Notes under the pieces: model-generated | What the model was told of the DNA's origin: nothing | What the model saw: only the letters and a program-made list of their open reading frames with translations | The model's database searches: none | Made by a program: the position numbers and the translations under genes | Shown: in pieces, positions 33,356 through 41,877 of the stretch | Position numbering within the stretch: the stretch's first letter is position 1 | Layout: each line of letters starts with the position of its first letter | DNA from: Methanolobus halotolerans | GTDB lineage: Archaea; Halobacteriota; Methanosarcinia; Methanosarcinales; Methanosarcinaceae | Length of the DNA: 64,000 bases | Direction of reading: 5' to 3' | Assembly: GCF_004745425.1 (NCBI RefSeq) | Contig: NZ_PGGK01000002.1 | Coordinates: forward strand, 245,657-309,656

Positions 33356-34321
33356 ATGAGAATGAAAGGAACCAGGTTAAAGTCACAGCTTCTTTGCATA
33401 TTGATATTGTTCTCCCTCTTCTCGGGATGTATTGGTAATGGAAACGGCGGTTCGCAATTGCCCTCAAACCAGGCGGGCCTGTGTACCGGACAGCTTGCAG
33501 ACGCAGGCGACGAGTTCTTCATACTCGCTCCGAAGATGCTCTACTCGGGTGGCGAGAGTTCGATAACCATGGCGGCCTTTGAGGACGGGCAGCCGGTGAG
33601 CCGCTGTATCGAATATACGCTTGTGGATGAGGACAACAATGAGATATCCCTCATCAGCGTTTCAACATACGAATCCGGTAATGCGGTGGCCTCCTTTGAA
33701 GTGCCCGATGTCGAGGAAGGGCGCTACGTGCTCACGGCAAAACCGGCAGGCTACGAGCGCAATTTCACCGCCGTGGTGGAAGTGATAAAGAACAACCCGC
33801 TCTTCATCGAGACAGATAAGCCAATCTACAAGCCCGGCCAGACTGTACATGGCAGGATACTCTCCCTGAACAATAACCTCGTGCCTGTGGAACAGGACAT
33901 CACAGTCGAGATTACCGATGCCAAAGGCATCAAGGTATTCAAGCAAGAGCTGAGCTCCAACGGATACGGAGTAGTTTCCTTTGACATGCCACTTGCCAGT
34001 GAACTGAATCTGGGAACATGGAAGGTAATCGCAAATGCCGGGGAATCAACATCCAATGTAGATATCGAGGTGGACAAGTATGTGCTGCCCAAATTCGATG
34101 TCTCACTCAGCACACAGCGGGACTGGTTCCTGGTCTCGGACGAGATAACAGGCACCGTCTCCGCAAACTACTTCTTCGGCAAGGATGTAGAAGGAGAGGT
34201 GCTTGTCGAGGCTTCACGTTATGTGGGTGAATGGGAACAGTACGCAACATTCAGCGGAGAACTTGAGAAGGGTTCTCTGGAATTCGAACTTCCGCCAGTG
34301 GAGTATGCAGCCGGCACATAA
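33356..34321 (+). CDS. Alpha-2-macroglobulin, N-terminal part (ends at in-frame TAA)
   Basis: The first 321 residues of a large secreted thioester protein. A signal peptide ends in a lipobox-like LFSGC near residue 24, so the mature protein is probably a membrane-anchored lipoprotein. Macroglobulin domains MG1-MG3 follow: FIETDKPIYKPGQTV and VDKYVLPKFDV are hallmarks shared with animal alpha-2-macroglobulins and complement proteins. The frame stops at TAA 34319-34321 after EYAAGT, then continues in the same frame as the next open frame. So this is one gene with a single nonsense codon. A TATA-like TTTATATAA lies at 33249. Confidence 0.9.
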   Translation: MRMKGTRLKSQLLCILILFSLFSGCIGNGNGGSQLPSNQAGLCTGQLADAGDEFFILAPKMLYSGGESSITMAAFEDGQPVSRCIEYTLVDEDNNEISLISVSTYESGNAVASFEVPDVEEGRYVLTAKPAGYERNFTAVVEVIKNNPLFIETDKPIYKPGQTVHGRILSLNNNLVPVEQDITVEITDAKGIKVFKQELSSNGYGVVSFDMPLASELNLGTWKVIANAGESTSNVDIEVDKYVLPKFDVSLSTQRDWFLVSDEITGTVSANYFFGKDVEGEVLVEASRYVGEWEQYATFSGELEKGSLEFELPPVEYAAGT

Positions 34322-34345
34322 GGTGCGGCAGGGCAGGCAAGTCTG

Positions 34346-37300
34346 ATGCTCAATGTGACTGTGAACGATACTGGTAATCACAGCGAGACCACCAACAAAT
34401 TACTTACAATTGCAAATTCCCCTGTGGTTTTGCAGTTGATACCTGAATCCGACTATGTCAAACCGGGAATGCCTTTTCAGGTGATTATAGTAACAAAGGA
34501 TCCCGGAGGAAATCCTGTTGATACTGAAGTGGATATAGATGCGACCTTCAGGAACGAGTCCTATGAAGGAACAGAAAAACAGGACACTGTTACAACCAGT
34601 AACGGCGTTGCCCTGATCACATACGATGTCCCTGAATCAACCACAGCATGCTACCTTAATGCCCGGACAGATGATGCATCAGCTTACAGGGAGATGGGAG
34701 CGGTCTACTCACCGAGTGCTAGTTTCATTCACATCAGCCAGACAAGTGAGGGAGTTCCCGAGGTGGGAGATACCATCTCCTTCAGGGTATACTCCACAAA
34801 TCCCGGAACTGTGTTCTATGATGTCTTTGCCAATGGCAGGACCGTATATTCAGCAACCAGCAATGAACAGGACATCAGTATTCCGGTCACTCCGCAGATG
34901 AGCCCCCATGCAAAGGTTGTTGCATACATGATCAATCCAAACAGTGAGGTTTCCGTTGATGTGCTGCCCTTTGATGTGCGGTTCTCCACACAGGTGAACC
35001 TGTCCGGCTCCTTTGACAGCGATTCCGTTGAGCCGGGAGACAATGTTACCGTTGACTTTGATGCCGGAAGCAGATCCATGATCGGTTTTTCCATCGTTGA
35101 CGAATCAGTGTACGCTCTTAGCGAGGGCAGGCTGAATCTTAAGCAGGTCTTCGACGAACTGGAAAAACGCTTTATGGAACCACAGGCCGAATCCCATTCG
35201 GTGTGGAGTCGGGAAGGAGCATATGAGATGCTGGAAAATTCCGGTGTGACGGTTATGGTATCACCGGGAATCAGTGTACCGAAATCACCGGTGAGTTACA
35301 ATAATTTTGCGGGCAGGGATGTGGAAATTGACGGAATGTTAGTCGAGGAAGCAGCGCCACAAATGGAAGAGCCCGCCAATCTAGAAATGGATGATGTGGT
35401 TGCTGATGAAAAAGGAGATCTTGCCGAAGTCCGGAGAGTACGTCAGTTCTTCCCGGAGACCTGGATATGGATGCCTGATATGCTGACGGATGATCTGGGA
35501 CGTGCCAGCCTAGACCTGACAGCTCCGGACAGCATTACCACATGGAAACTGCATGCAGTTTCCTCGGGTCCCGAAGGTATCGGAATCTCCGAATCCAGCC
35601 TGACGGTCTTCCAGGACTTCTTCATAGATCCTGACCTCCCATATGCAGTGACCAGAGGTGAGGAGTTCCCTGTACAGGTGCAGGTCTACAACTATCTTGA
35701 CACGGAACAGGAAGTAAAACTCACACTTTCGGATGCAGACTGGTTCGATATCATTGGTGATGACGTGCAGCAATTACCGGTCGAGGCCAACAGTGTGGCC
35801 CATGCAAGCTTCACCATCCGGCCCACTGAAGTTGGAAAGCAGCTAATCGAGATCATGGGTCAGACAACTGAGAAAGCCGACGCTGTCCGTAAGGACATTA
35901 TCATTGAGCCGGAAGGTGCTACAAGGGAGCTTGTAGATAACGGGGTCCTGAAGAACGGTTCAGTGGAACTTGACCCGGCCCTCCCGGAAGAAATAGTGTC
36001 CGATTCAGGTAAGGTGCTTGTGAGCTTTACACCGAGCATCGTCGCCCAGACAATAAACGGCGTAGATGACCTTCTTGGGATGCCATACGGCTGCGGAGAG
36101 CAGAACATGATGCTTTTCTCCACTGATGTGGAGGTGTTGCACTACCTTGAAGCTACCGGGCAGGACAATCCAGAACTGAAAGCAAAGGCTGAGATGTACA
36201 TAGTAACAGGTTACCAGCGTGAGCTGACCTACCGGCACAGTGATGGCTCTTTCTCGGCATTTGGGGAAAGCGACCCTGAAGGCAGTCTCTGGCTTACAGC
36301 CTTCGTGCTGTCACAGTTCAGTGGTGCAAGGGACCTTACAACCATCGACGAAAACATCCTTACAGAATCCGCCTCATGGATCGAGTCACACCAGCAGCCG
36401 GACGGATCCTGGGAACAGGTCGGTTTTGTGGTACATCAGGACATGATGGGAGGTGTCAGCGGCACCTATGCATTAACGTCATATGTTACCCTGGCGCTTG
36501 AAGAATATGGATCTCCCAGCCCTGTGGTTATGGCCGATGCCAAGAAGTATCTGGAGGATAATCTTGCAGAGCAGGACGACCCCTACGCTCTGGCAATCGG
36601 CACCCTGGCACTGCAGAGACTTGAAAGTCCCTTTGCAGACGAGGCTCTGAATGACCTGCTTGCTATCGTAAAACAGGATGATGACGGTACCTACTGGGGC
36701 TACGGTGACGGTGCTGTTGCTAAACCATATGAGCACGGAGGTTACGATTTTATCGCACCTTCCAGCAAGAATGTAGAAACCACAGCCTACGCAACCCTTG
36801 CTCTGATAGAGGCAAATAACCCCACTGCGAGCTCATCACTGAAATGGATAGCTGCACAGCGCAGTTCCAATGGCGGATTCTCCAGTACCCAGGATACGGT
36901 CATGGCCTTCAGGGCACTGATGACTGCAGCGGCAACAGCAGGCAGGGATATCGATGCTACGGTACGGGTGCTTACAGACGGTGAAGAGATTAAATCCATC
37001 AAGGTTAACTCTGCAAATTTCGATGTGGTGCAGATAGTGGATATACCCAAAAGCGCATCACAGGTCGAACTCCAACTTGACGGCACCGGCGAACTGAACT
37101 ACCAGCTTGTAAGACGCTTCAATGTGATACTACCCGAAATCACAGAACAGAATGAGATCGAGCTTGATGTGGAATACGATTCCACCGATGTCGCAGTGAG
37201 TGATATCGTTACAGTTAACACCCGGCTGAAATACAATGGCATCCGGGGAATCGACGGTGTTGCCAGTTCCAGCGGCATGATGATAGTGGACATCGCGGTA

Positions 37301-37555
37301 CCCACAGGATTCGCTCCGGTTACATCGAGCCTTGAGGCTCTCAAAGAAGACGGCATTATAACCAGGTATGAGATCGCAGGTCGCAAGGTGATACTCTACA
37401 TAGACGACATGCAACCCGGCGAGGAGATCAGCTTCAGTATACAGGTGAAAGCGCTGTTCCCTGTGAAAGCTATCGTGTCTGAGAGCAGGGCTTATTCGTA
37501 TTATAACCCGGAGGTTGTGGCTGAATCGAATGGTAGCAATGTGACTGTGACCTGA
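34346..37555 (+). CDS. Alpha-2-macroglobulin, main part with thioester
   Basis: The remaining 1,069 residues of the same protein (about 1,399 if the TAA is read through). Domain order: MG4-MG6, bait-like region around residues 290-370 with acidic stretches, then VRQFFPETWIWMPDM, PYAVTRGEEFPVQVQVYNYL, the thioester GCGEQ (Cys at 36092), alpha-helical thioester domain with FSSTQDTVMAF, and a receptor-binding-like domain with VILYIDDM and YSYYNPEV. The similarity to human-type alpha-2-macroglobulin runs to the C-terminus, unlike most bacterial relatives. It would trap proteases outside the cell. ATG 34346 is simply the first after the stop. Confidence 0.93.
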   Translation: MLNVTVNDTGNHSETTNKLLTIANSPVVLQLIPESDYVKPGMPFQVIIVTKDPGGNPVDTEVDIDATFRNESYEGTEKQDTVTTSNGVALITYDVPESTTACYLNARTDDASAYREMGAVYSPSASFIHISQTSEGVPEVGDTISFRVYSTNPGTVFYDVFANGRTVYSATSNEQDISIPVTPQMSPHAKVVAYMINPNSEVSVDVLPFDVRFSTQVNLSGSFDSDSVEPGDNVTVDFDAGSRSMIGFSIVDESVYALSEGRLNLKQVFDELEKRFMEPQAESHSVWSREGAYEMLENSGVTVMVSPGISVPKSPVSYNNFAGRDVEIDGMLVEEAAPQMEEPANLEMDDVVADEKGDLAEVRRVRQFFPETWIWMPDMLTDDLGRASLDLTAPDSITTWKLHAVSSGPEGIGISESSLTVFQDFFIDPDLPYAVTRGEEFPVQVQVYNYLDTEQEVKLTLSDADWFDIIGDDVQQLPVEANSVAHASFTIRPTEVGKQLIEIMGQTTEKADAVRKDIIIEPEGATRELVDNGVLKNGSVELDPALPEEIVSDSGKVLVSFTPSIVAQTINGVDDLLGMPYGCGEQNMMLFSTDVEVLHYLEATGQDNPELKAKAEMYIVTGYQRELTYRHSDGSFSAFGESDPEGSLWLTAFVLSQFSGARDLTTIDENILTESASWIESHQQPDGSWEQVGFVVHQDMMGGVSGTYALTSYVTLALEEYGSPSPVVMADAKKYLEDNLAEQDDPYALAIGTLALQRLESPFADEALNDLLAIVKQDDDGTYWGYGDGAVAKPYEHGGYDFIAPSSKNVETTAYATLALIEANNPTASSSLKWIAAQRSSNGGFSSTQDTVMAFRALMTAAATAGRDIDATVRVLTDGEEIKSIKVNSANFDVVQIVDIPKSASQVELQLDGTGELNYQLVRRFNVILPEITEQNEIELDVEYDSTDVAVSDIVTVNTRLKYNGIRGIDGVASSSGMMIVDIAVPTGFAPVTSSLEALKEDGIITRYEIAGRKVILYIDDMQPGEEISFSIQVKALFPVKAIVSESRAYSYYNPEVVAESNGSNVTVT

Positions 37556-37570
37556 GGGGATTTTATCCCC
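37556..37570 (+). terminator. Hairpin terminator after alpha-2-macroglobulin
   Basis: GGGGAT-TTT-ATCCCC is a perfect 6-bp stem directly after the stop codon, followed by a pyrimidine tract with a run of seven T residues. Confidence 0.6.
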
Positions 37571-37601
37571 TTCCTCTCTCTTTTTTTATTTTACGATAAC
37601 T

Positions 37602-37791
37602 GATGTTAATCCAGAGATTGCAGATATAGCATCAACATTACGTGCAAGATATTCAATAAAGACACCTGATTCTATTCAGTAGCAACTGCAATTAAAGAAG
37701 ATGCTCACTGTTCATCACAAATGATTTTGCCCTTAAGAAAATAGAAGAAATTGAAGTAATTACACTGAAAGATATCCTTTCTGACCTTTAA
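37602..37791 (+). pseudogene. Decayed PIN-domain (VapC-type) toxin C-terminus
   Basis: Three frames in order give the C-terminal half of a PIN-domain ribonuclease. Frame one: DVNPEIADIASTLRARYSIK then TPDSIQ (37602-37679). Frame two: VATAIKEDAH. Frame three: FITNDFALKKI and EVITLKDILSDL to TAA 37791. TPDxIQxATAI and FITND are the diagnostic PIN blocks with catalytic acids. Two frameshifts and no N-terminus show it is dead. No antitoxin gene is seen nearby. Confidence 0.7.
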
Positions 37792-37798
37792 CCCTTCA

Positions 37799-38491
37799 TT
37801 ATTCTCCATCCACAAACATCCGCGCCACCAGACCCAGGTGGTCCTCGTGGAACGAATCCAGCTCCTTTCTCTGCAACACCTCGAACTCCACGCCAAAGCC
37901 GCCTTCCAGTTTGTGGACCTCATCCTTGAATATCTTTTTGGGACTGGCTAAGGTATCTATGCTCCTTGATTTTATAGAGAGGATCAGATGACCGTGCTTT
38001 TCTAAAAAGTACTTTGAGTTGACAGATGCGATCTCGGCCTGATTGGGTTGGGCTACGTCCTGGAAGATGACATCCGCTTTTTCTACGATGTGGGCGTAGG
38101 ACAGAGGTTTGTTGGCGTCCGCGAGTATCGGGATGATGTTGGGACGCTGATCACAGAGCTGGATCAGATCGCGCATGGTGCGGGGGGAGAATTCCACTGC
38201 GTAGACCAGGCCATCCCTGAGTATGTCGGAAACGTGGCTCACGGTCGTACCCGATGCTGCACCCAGATAGAGCACCGTGGAATCGTATTTGAGAGGGATC
38301 TCGAACTTTTTGAGCACCATGGCTCCAAGCTTGCTGCGCCTGGGGTCCCATAAGCGATATTCCACTCCCTCTTCCCTGAAGAGGCGTTCACCGTATACGC
38401 TGATACCCGGCATGATGTTCTTGGTGGCCAGCGTTTTTCTGCCATCTAGATCTATCTCGAATATACCGTCACTCAACTCTTCAACTGACAT
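37799..38491 (-). CDS. flpA: Fibrillarin-like rRNA/tRNA 2'-O-methyltransferase
   Basis: A 230-residue archaeal fibrillarin, the methylase of C/D box sRNPs that methylates ribose 2'-OH in rRNA and tRNA. It has YRLWDPRRSKLGAMVLKK, the SAM loop LYLGAASGTTVSHVSDI, VYAVEFSPRTMRDL, DVIFQDVAQPNQAEI and HLILSIKSRSID. Length is normal. Its start overlaps the nop5 stop (TAATG), so the two partners are made together. Confidence 0.97.
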   Translation of the reverse strand: MSVEELSDGIFEIDLDGRKTLATKNIMPGISVYGERLFREEGVEYRLWDPRRSKLGAMVLKKFEIPLKYDSTVLYLGAASGTTVSHVSDILRDGLVYAVEFSPRTMRDLIQLCDQRPNIIPILADANKPLSYAHIVEKADVIFQDVAQPNQAEIASVNSKYFLEKHGHLILSIKSRSIDTLASPKKIFKDEVHKLEGGFGVEFEVLQRKELDSFHEDHLGLVARMFVDGE

Positions 38492-39534
38492 TAGCGTTTG
38501 CCTCCTTTCTTCTTTCTTCCTTTACCCCGGGCTCCGGAAGCTTTGCCACCTGGCTTTGTCTCTTTTTTCGGAGGAGAGGGGTTGGCATTTCGGATAGCAG
38601 TAAGTTTTAACTCAAGCTTTTCCTTAATGGAAGGGTCTTTTTTGCCCGAATAGAAGTCTGTTCTTGATGCAAGACTGATCTTCGCGGCAAAGGCTCTTGC
38701 CAGCTTTCCCCTCTGCCACCAAGGCGCATTTTTGATAATTATATTGTTAAAGATGATACCATGCTTGGGAGGAGGTGTGTTTGAACGCAGGTGCTTGAAA
38801 AGAGCTCTGTTGGCACCTATAACCTGGACCGTACTGGACGGAAAACTCGCAAGTTTCTGAAGGCTTCCAGCAATGCTAATGAGCCTGGCTCCGAGAAGCG
38901 CGCCTGCAACATCCGCCAGATTAGGTGCCAGGGAACCCATACCCGTCACAATATAACTCTCTATATGTCTGCGGGTGTCATACAGACTGCACAGGTTGGA
39001 GGCAAATGATCTCAACAGCTCCTCATCGGCAAAGGAAAGCTCGGAACCCATGGACTTTGATGCCTTTTCAAATAGCGGGTGATCATCGGGAACATTGGCA
39101 CGTGATCCAAAGGCCAGTACAAACCTGGACAGGGGTTCGCCGGTCAGCTCCAGTTCCGGGAAGTACAAACCATACCATTCCAGCAGACGCTCGCTCAACT
39201 CATTGACATTCTTATCGATATCATCCAGAGCCTCGACGGCATGCACGATTCGTACATCATCTGTATCGGTACTGGAGATTCGGTTTTTGGCCGCCCTGAT
39301 ACAGACATCTCTTAACAGAACATCATAATCCTCATCCATATCCACAAAACCGCAATCAAAGGCAAGCCGCCTCAGGTCAGGGGCAGTTGCAGGGACCTTC
39401 TGGCCACCTTCCTGCAGTTCAAGGAGACGTTCAGCCAGTATATCCGGGTTCTTTTCAAAAGGATGACAATCTATAAGTTCACCTGCTTCGTCCAGGGTGA
39501 GCCTGCCAAACCAGACCGTAAATTCCGAAACCAT
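38491..39534 (-). CDS. nop5: Nop5/Nop56-58 C/D sRNP scaffold protein
   Basis: A 347-residue Nop5 that bridges L7Ae-bound C/D sRNA and fibrillarin. The N-terminal part binds fibrillarin, a coiled coil follows in the middle, and the Nop domain contains YIVTGMGSLAPNLADVAGAL, GARLISIAGSLQKLA, TVQVIGANRALFKHL and KHGIIFN. The C-terminus is a lysine-rich low-complexity tail. The gene is directly upstream of flpA, the usual archaeal arrangement, and lies three bases after the beta-RFAP synthase gene. Confidence 0.97.
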   Translation of the reverse strand: MVSEFTVWFGRLTLDEAGELIDCHPFEKNPDILAERLLELQEGGQKVPATAPDLRRLAFDCGFVDMDEDYDVLLRDVCIRAAKNRISSTDTDDVRIVHAVEALDDIDKNVNELSERLLEWYGLYFPELELTGEPLSRFVLAFGSRANVPDDHPLFEKASKSMGSELSFADEELLRSFASNLCSLYDTRRHIESYIVTGMGSLAPNLADVAGALLGARLISIAGSLQKLASFPSSTVQVIGANRALFKHLRSNTPPPKHGIIFNNIIIKNAPWWQRGKLARAFAAKISLASRTDFYSGKKDPSIKEKLELKLTAIRNANPSPPKKETKPGGKASGARGKGRKKKGGKR

Positions 39535-39537
39535 GGT

Positions 39538-40497
39538 TCAAGCCCTCCTGATATCCGCACCCTTGTTATTTGCCTTGGTTACCATCACCCTGCCACCGAT
39601 AGTCGTGTCCAGATAATCCTGAACATCCTCCATGATGCAGGTTGCAGCCTTCTGGTTATCAACAACACCATAGACAACCGGCCCGAATGAACTCATACCT
39701 GCACCATATGCACCAGATTCCTGCATCAGCGTCATCACATCCCTCACAGCCTGGTGCTGGAGCTCCACCTCACATTTCTTAAAACCCAAGCTCTGTATGT
39801 GATTGACCGCATGGCCAAAGGCCTCTATATCATTTTCAACTATAGCAGGCATCATTTTCATAAGTATCATATGAGAAACCTCCTGAACCTCTTTGATAGG
39901 TATCGGGCACACTTTGCGAAAGATGTCAGCCTCCCTCTCATCATGGGCCCCCTGAGTATCAGGAAGCGCGAGAATGATATACCATTCAGGGAAATCATGT
40001 CTGAAAAGTACAGGTGCCGGGTCAGCACTGCTTGCCGAAGACGGAGAAAAGGATCCTTTCTCGCTGAACCTGTGCCCGCCATCAACGATAAAGCCACCTG
40101 ATTCAAAGGATGCAACGCCGATACCCGAGGTGCCTCCACGCCCTACGGCAACGGCAAGTTCCCGTACACTCATACGCAGGTCGTAAAGTTCATTAACAGC
40201 GACAGCAGCCGAGAGCGAAGCCTGGGTACCGGATCCGATCCCTACGTGAGCAAACATGTCCTCTTCTATAAATATGCGCACGTACTCGCCTTCGGGAAGG
40301 ACCTTCTTGACTGCAGCCTCCATCCTTTCCTTGAGTACAGAGTCACCTATAACCCTGGTTTCATCAGACTTTTCCGCGGAAATTATTATATTAGGAGATT
40401 CCAGGGATATGCCTGCACCACCATCCACCCTGCCCCAAGATGCATTCATATCTATAAGCGTAAGGTGTAACCTGGAAGGAGACGTTATTCTGATCAT
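39538..40497 (-). CDS. Beta-ribofuranosylaminobenzene 5'-phosphate synthase
   Basis: A 319-residue GHMP-kinase-fold enzyme that condenses 4-hydroxybenzoate with PRPP to form the pterin side chain of tetrahydromethanopterin, releasing CO2 and diphosphate. The N-terminus SPSRLHLTLIDMN, the GHMP glycine loop HVGIGSGTQASLSAAVA, GRGGTSGIGVASFESGGF and GAYGAGMSSFGPVVYG are characteristic. Its presence marks a methanogen. It starts a run with nop5 and flpA on the same strand. Confidence 0.93.
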   Translation of the reverse strand: MIRITSPSRLHLTLIDMNASWGRVDGGAGISLESPNIIISAEKSDETRVIGDSVLKERMEAAVKKVLPEGEYVRIFIEEDMFAHVGIGSGTQASLSAAVAVNELYDLRMSVRELAVAVGRGGTSGIGVASFESGGFIVDGGHRFSEKGSFSPSSASSADPAPVLFRHDFPEWYIILALPDTQGAHDEREADIFRKVCPIPIKEVQEVSHMILMKMMPAIVENDIEAFGHAVNHIQSLGFKKCEVELQHQAVRDVMTLMQESGAYGAGMSSFGPVVYGVVDNQKAATCIMEDVQDYLDTTIGGRVMVTKANNKGADIRRA

Positions 40498-40546
40498 GCT
40501 AAAGTCTATCAGTTCAGCATACTATTAAACATTAGCACTTCAGGAA

Positions 40547-41293
40547 CTAACCCGGGTCCGGTATATCCTTCTTCCTTATAAGTGCCCAGGAAACCTTCAA
40601 TACATTTCTGTTAAAGACGAATGTCAGAACAGCCGGAACCAGATTCGCGATCCTGAATTTAATATCGCCGATTATATGGAAATCCACCATCATCTCAATA
40701 AAATTCGGTTCTGCATATAACCTGACCCTCTCATACTGATATTCGAGATAGCCTCTTAAAGCGTACAGGTAACCAACTACCATACCCGTATCTGCAGGAT
40801 CATCTAAACCGAACTTAAGGTTGAAGTTGAGTTTGTGGATATCAAGTGCCTCCAGGACATCTTCTATTAGCCTGATCACAGGCACTATCAGCAACCTGAG
40901 AATCTTGATAATGTTACTCACCGACCATCTCCCAGACTCTTTATCTTCTTTCTTCTCTTGCCCCTTTTCTTCCCCGATAATCGGAGGCCTGTCCTCCCCT
41001 CTCCCCCCTCTTTCAGCAACATGTGGTTTATTTGCTTCCTTTTTATCCTCTCCAATAATCGGAGGTTCACGTACTTCATGAACCTCCTCCTTGTTTTGAG
41101 TTCCACCCCTGCCCAGGAACTTCCTCAGGTCCGGAGAATAACTCAAAAAAAGCCACTTTACAAGGATCTTATGCTGAAATTGCTCCCCCTTTTTATCAAG
41201 CACCAGCATAACATGGAACGATGCGAATAATACCAATACCAGCAATAGTATCAGCAGAGCTATGAGAATTTCCAGAACCATGACTGCCCCCAC
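40547..41293 (-). CDS. DUF2953 family membrane protein
   Basis: A 248-residue protein with an N-terminal membrane helix (LEILIALLILLLVLVLFASF) and a cytoplasmic region that holds a long charged linker (about residues 65-120, rich in Lys, Glu and the repeated PPIIGE). The C-terminal domain contains LNFNLKFGLDDPADTGMVVGY, the mark of DUF2953. The function is unknown; in bacteria relatives occur in sporulation operons beside YtfJ-type genes, and here too a YtfJ-family gene follows 53 bases downstream. Confidence 0.88.
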   Translation of the reverse strand: MGAVMVLEILIALLILLLVLVLFASFHVMLVLDKKGEQFQHKILVKWLFLSYSPDLRKFLGRGGTQNKEEVHEVREPPIIGEDKKEANKPHVAERGGRGEDRPPIIGEEKGQEKKEDKESGRWSVSNIIKILRLLIVPVIRLIEDVLEALDIHKLNFNLKFGLDDPADTGMVVGYLYALRGYLEYQYERVRLYAEPNFIEMMVDFHIIGDIKFRIANLVPAVLTFVFNRNVLKVSWALIRKKDIPDPG

Positions 41294-41346
41294 ATAAGAA
41301 AAAATGTTAGTGATTTATAAGAAGGCGTGATTTTGCCTTCTTATAT

Positions 41347-41784
41347 TTATTTCGCACTTGATTCGGCCCGGGTTTGTGCTTCACCGGGGGTTTCAGGCGC
41401 CCCGTAGATATCTGTTTCTTCGCCTTTACCTTTCTTAGACTTATTAGTCATCGACTTGACCTTATCTACTAATCCGGGAAAAGATTCCATGACCTTATCA
41501 AGTCCACCCTTACCGGTGATCGGGAGAAGCTCCACACCCGTAGGAGACATTATGATGAATGCGATAGGCTCGATCTTGGCGCCTGCACCACCGCCACCAC
41601 CAAATCCTTCTTCTTCGCCCTTCTTTTTACCTTCGCCCCCACCGCTTCCAAATCCAAAGGAAACTTTTGTAACAGGTATTATAGTAGTATCTCCACAAAT
41701 AACCGGGTCTCCAACGACGGTTTTTGTACTCACAAGTCTTTCAAGTTCATTAGAAATATCTTTTATGATTTCTTCAACTGCCAT
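41347..41784 (-). CDS. YtfJ/GerW-family protein
   Basis: A 145-residue protein of the YtfJ (sporulation protein GerW) family. It has VGDPVICGDTTIIPVTKVSFGFG, a Gly-rich segment EGFGGGGGAGAKIEPIAFI and a C-terminal charged tail. The role in archaea is unknown. It is directly downstream of the DUF2953 gene; the same pair is widely found together in bacteria, so a joint role is likely. Confidence 0.9.
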   Translation of the reverse strand: MAVEEIIKDISNELERLVSTKTVVGDPVICGDTTIIPVTKVSFGFGSGGGEGKKKGEEEGFGGGGGAGAKIEPIAFIIMSPTGVELLPITGKGGLDKVMESFPGLVDKVKSMTNKSKKGKGEETDIYGAPETPGEAQTRAESSAK

Positions 41785-41877
41785 GCAATAACCCCTTTAA
41801 AAGGATAAAAATACATTATCCTATTCATACTTGACTCTCATGATAAAAAAGTGTATCTGAAAATACTGAGAACGTCA

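Noticed and set aside
33356..37555. Pyrrolysine readthrough as explanation for the split alpha-2-macroglobulin
   Set aside because: The interrupting codon is TAA; in Methanosarcinaceae pyrrolysine is inserted at TAG.
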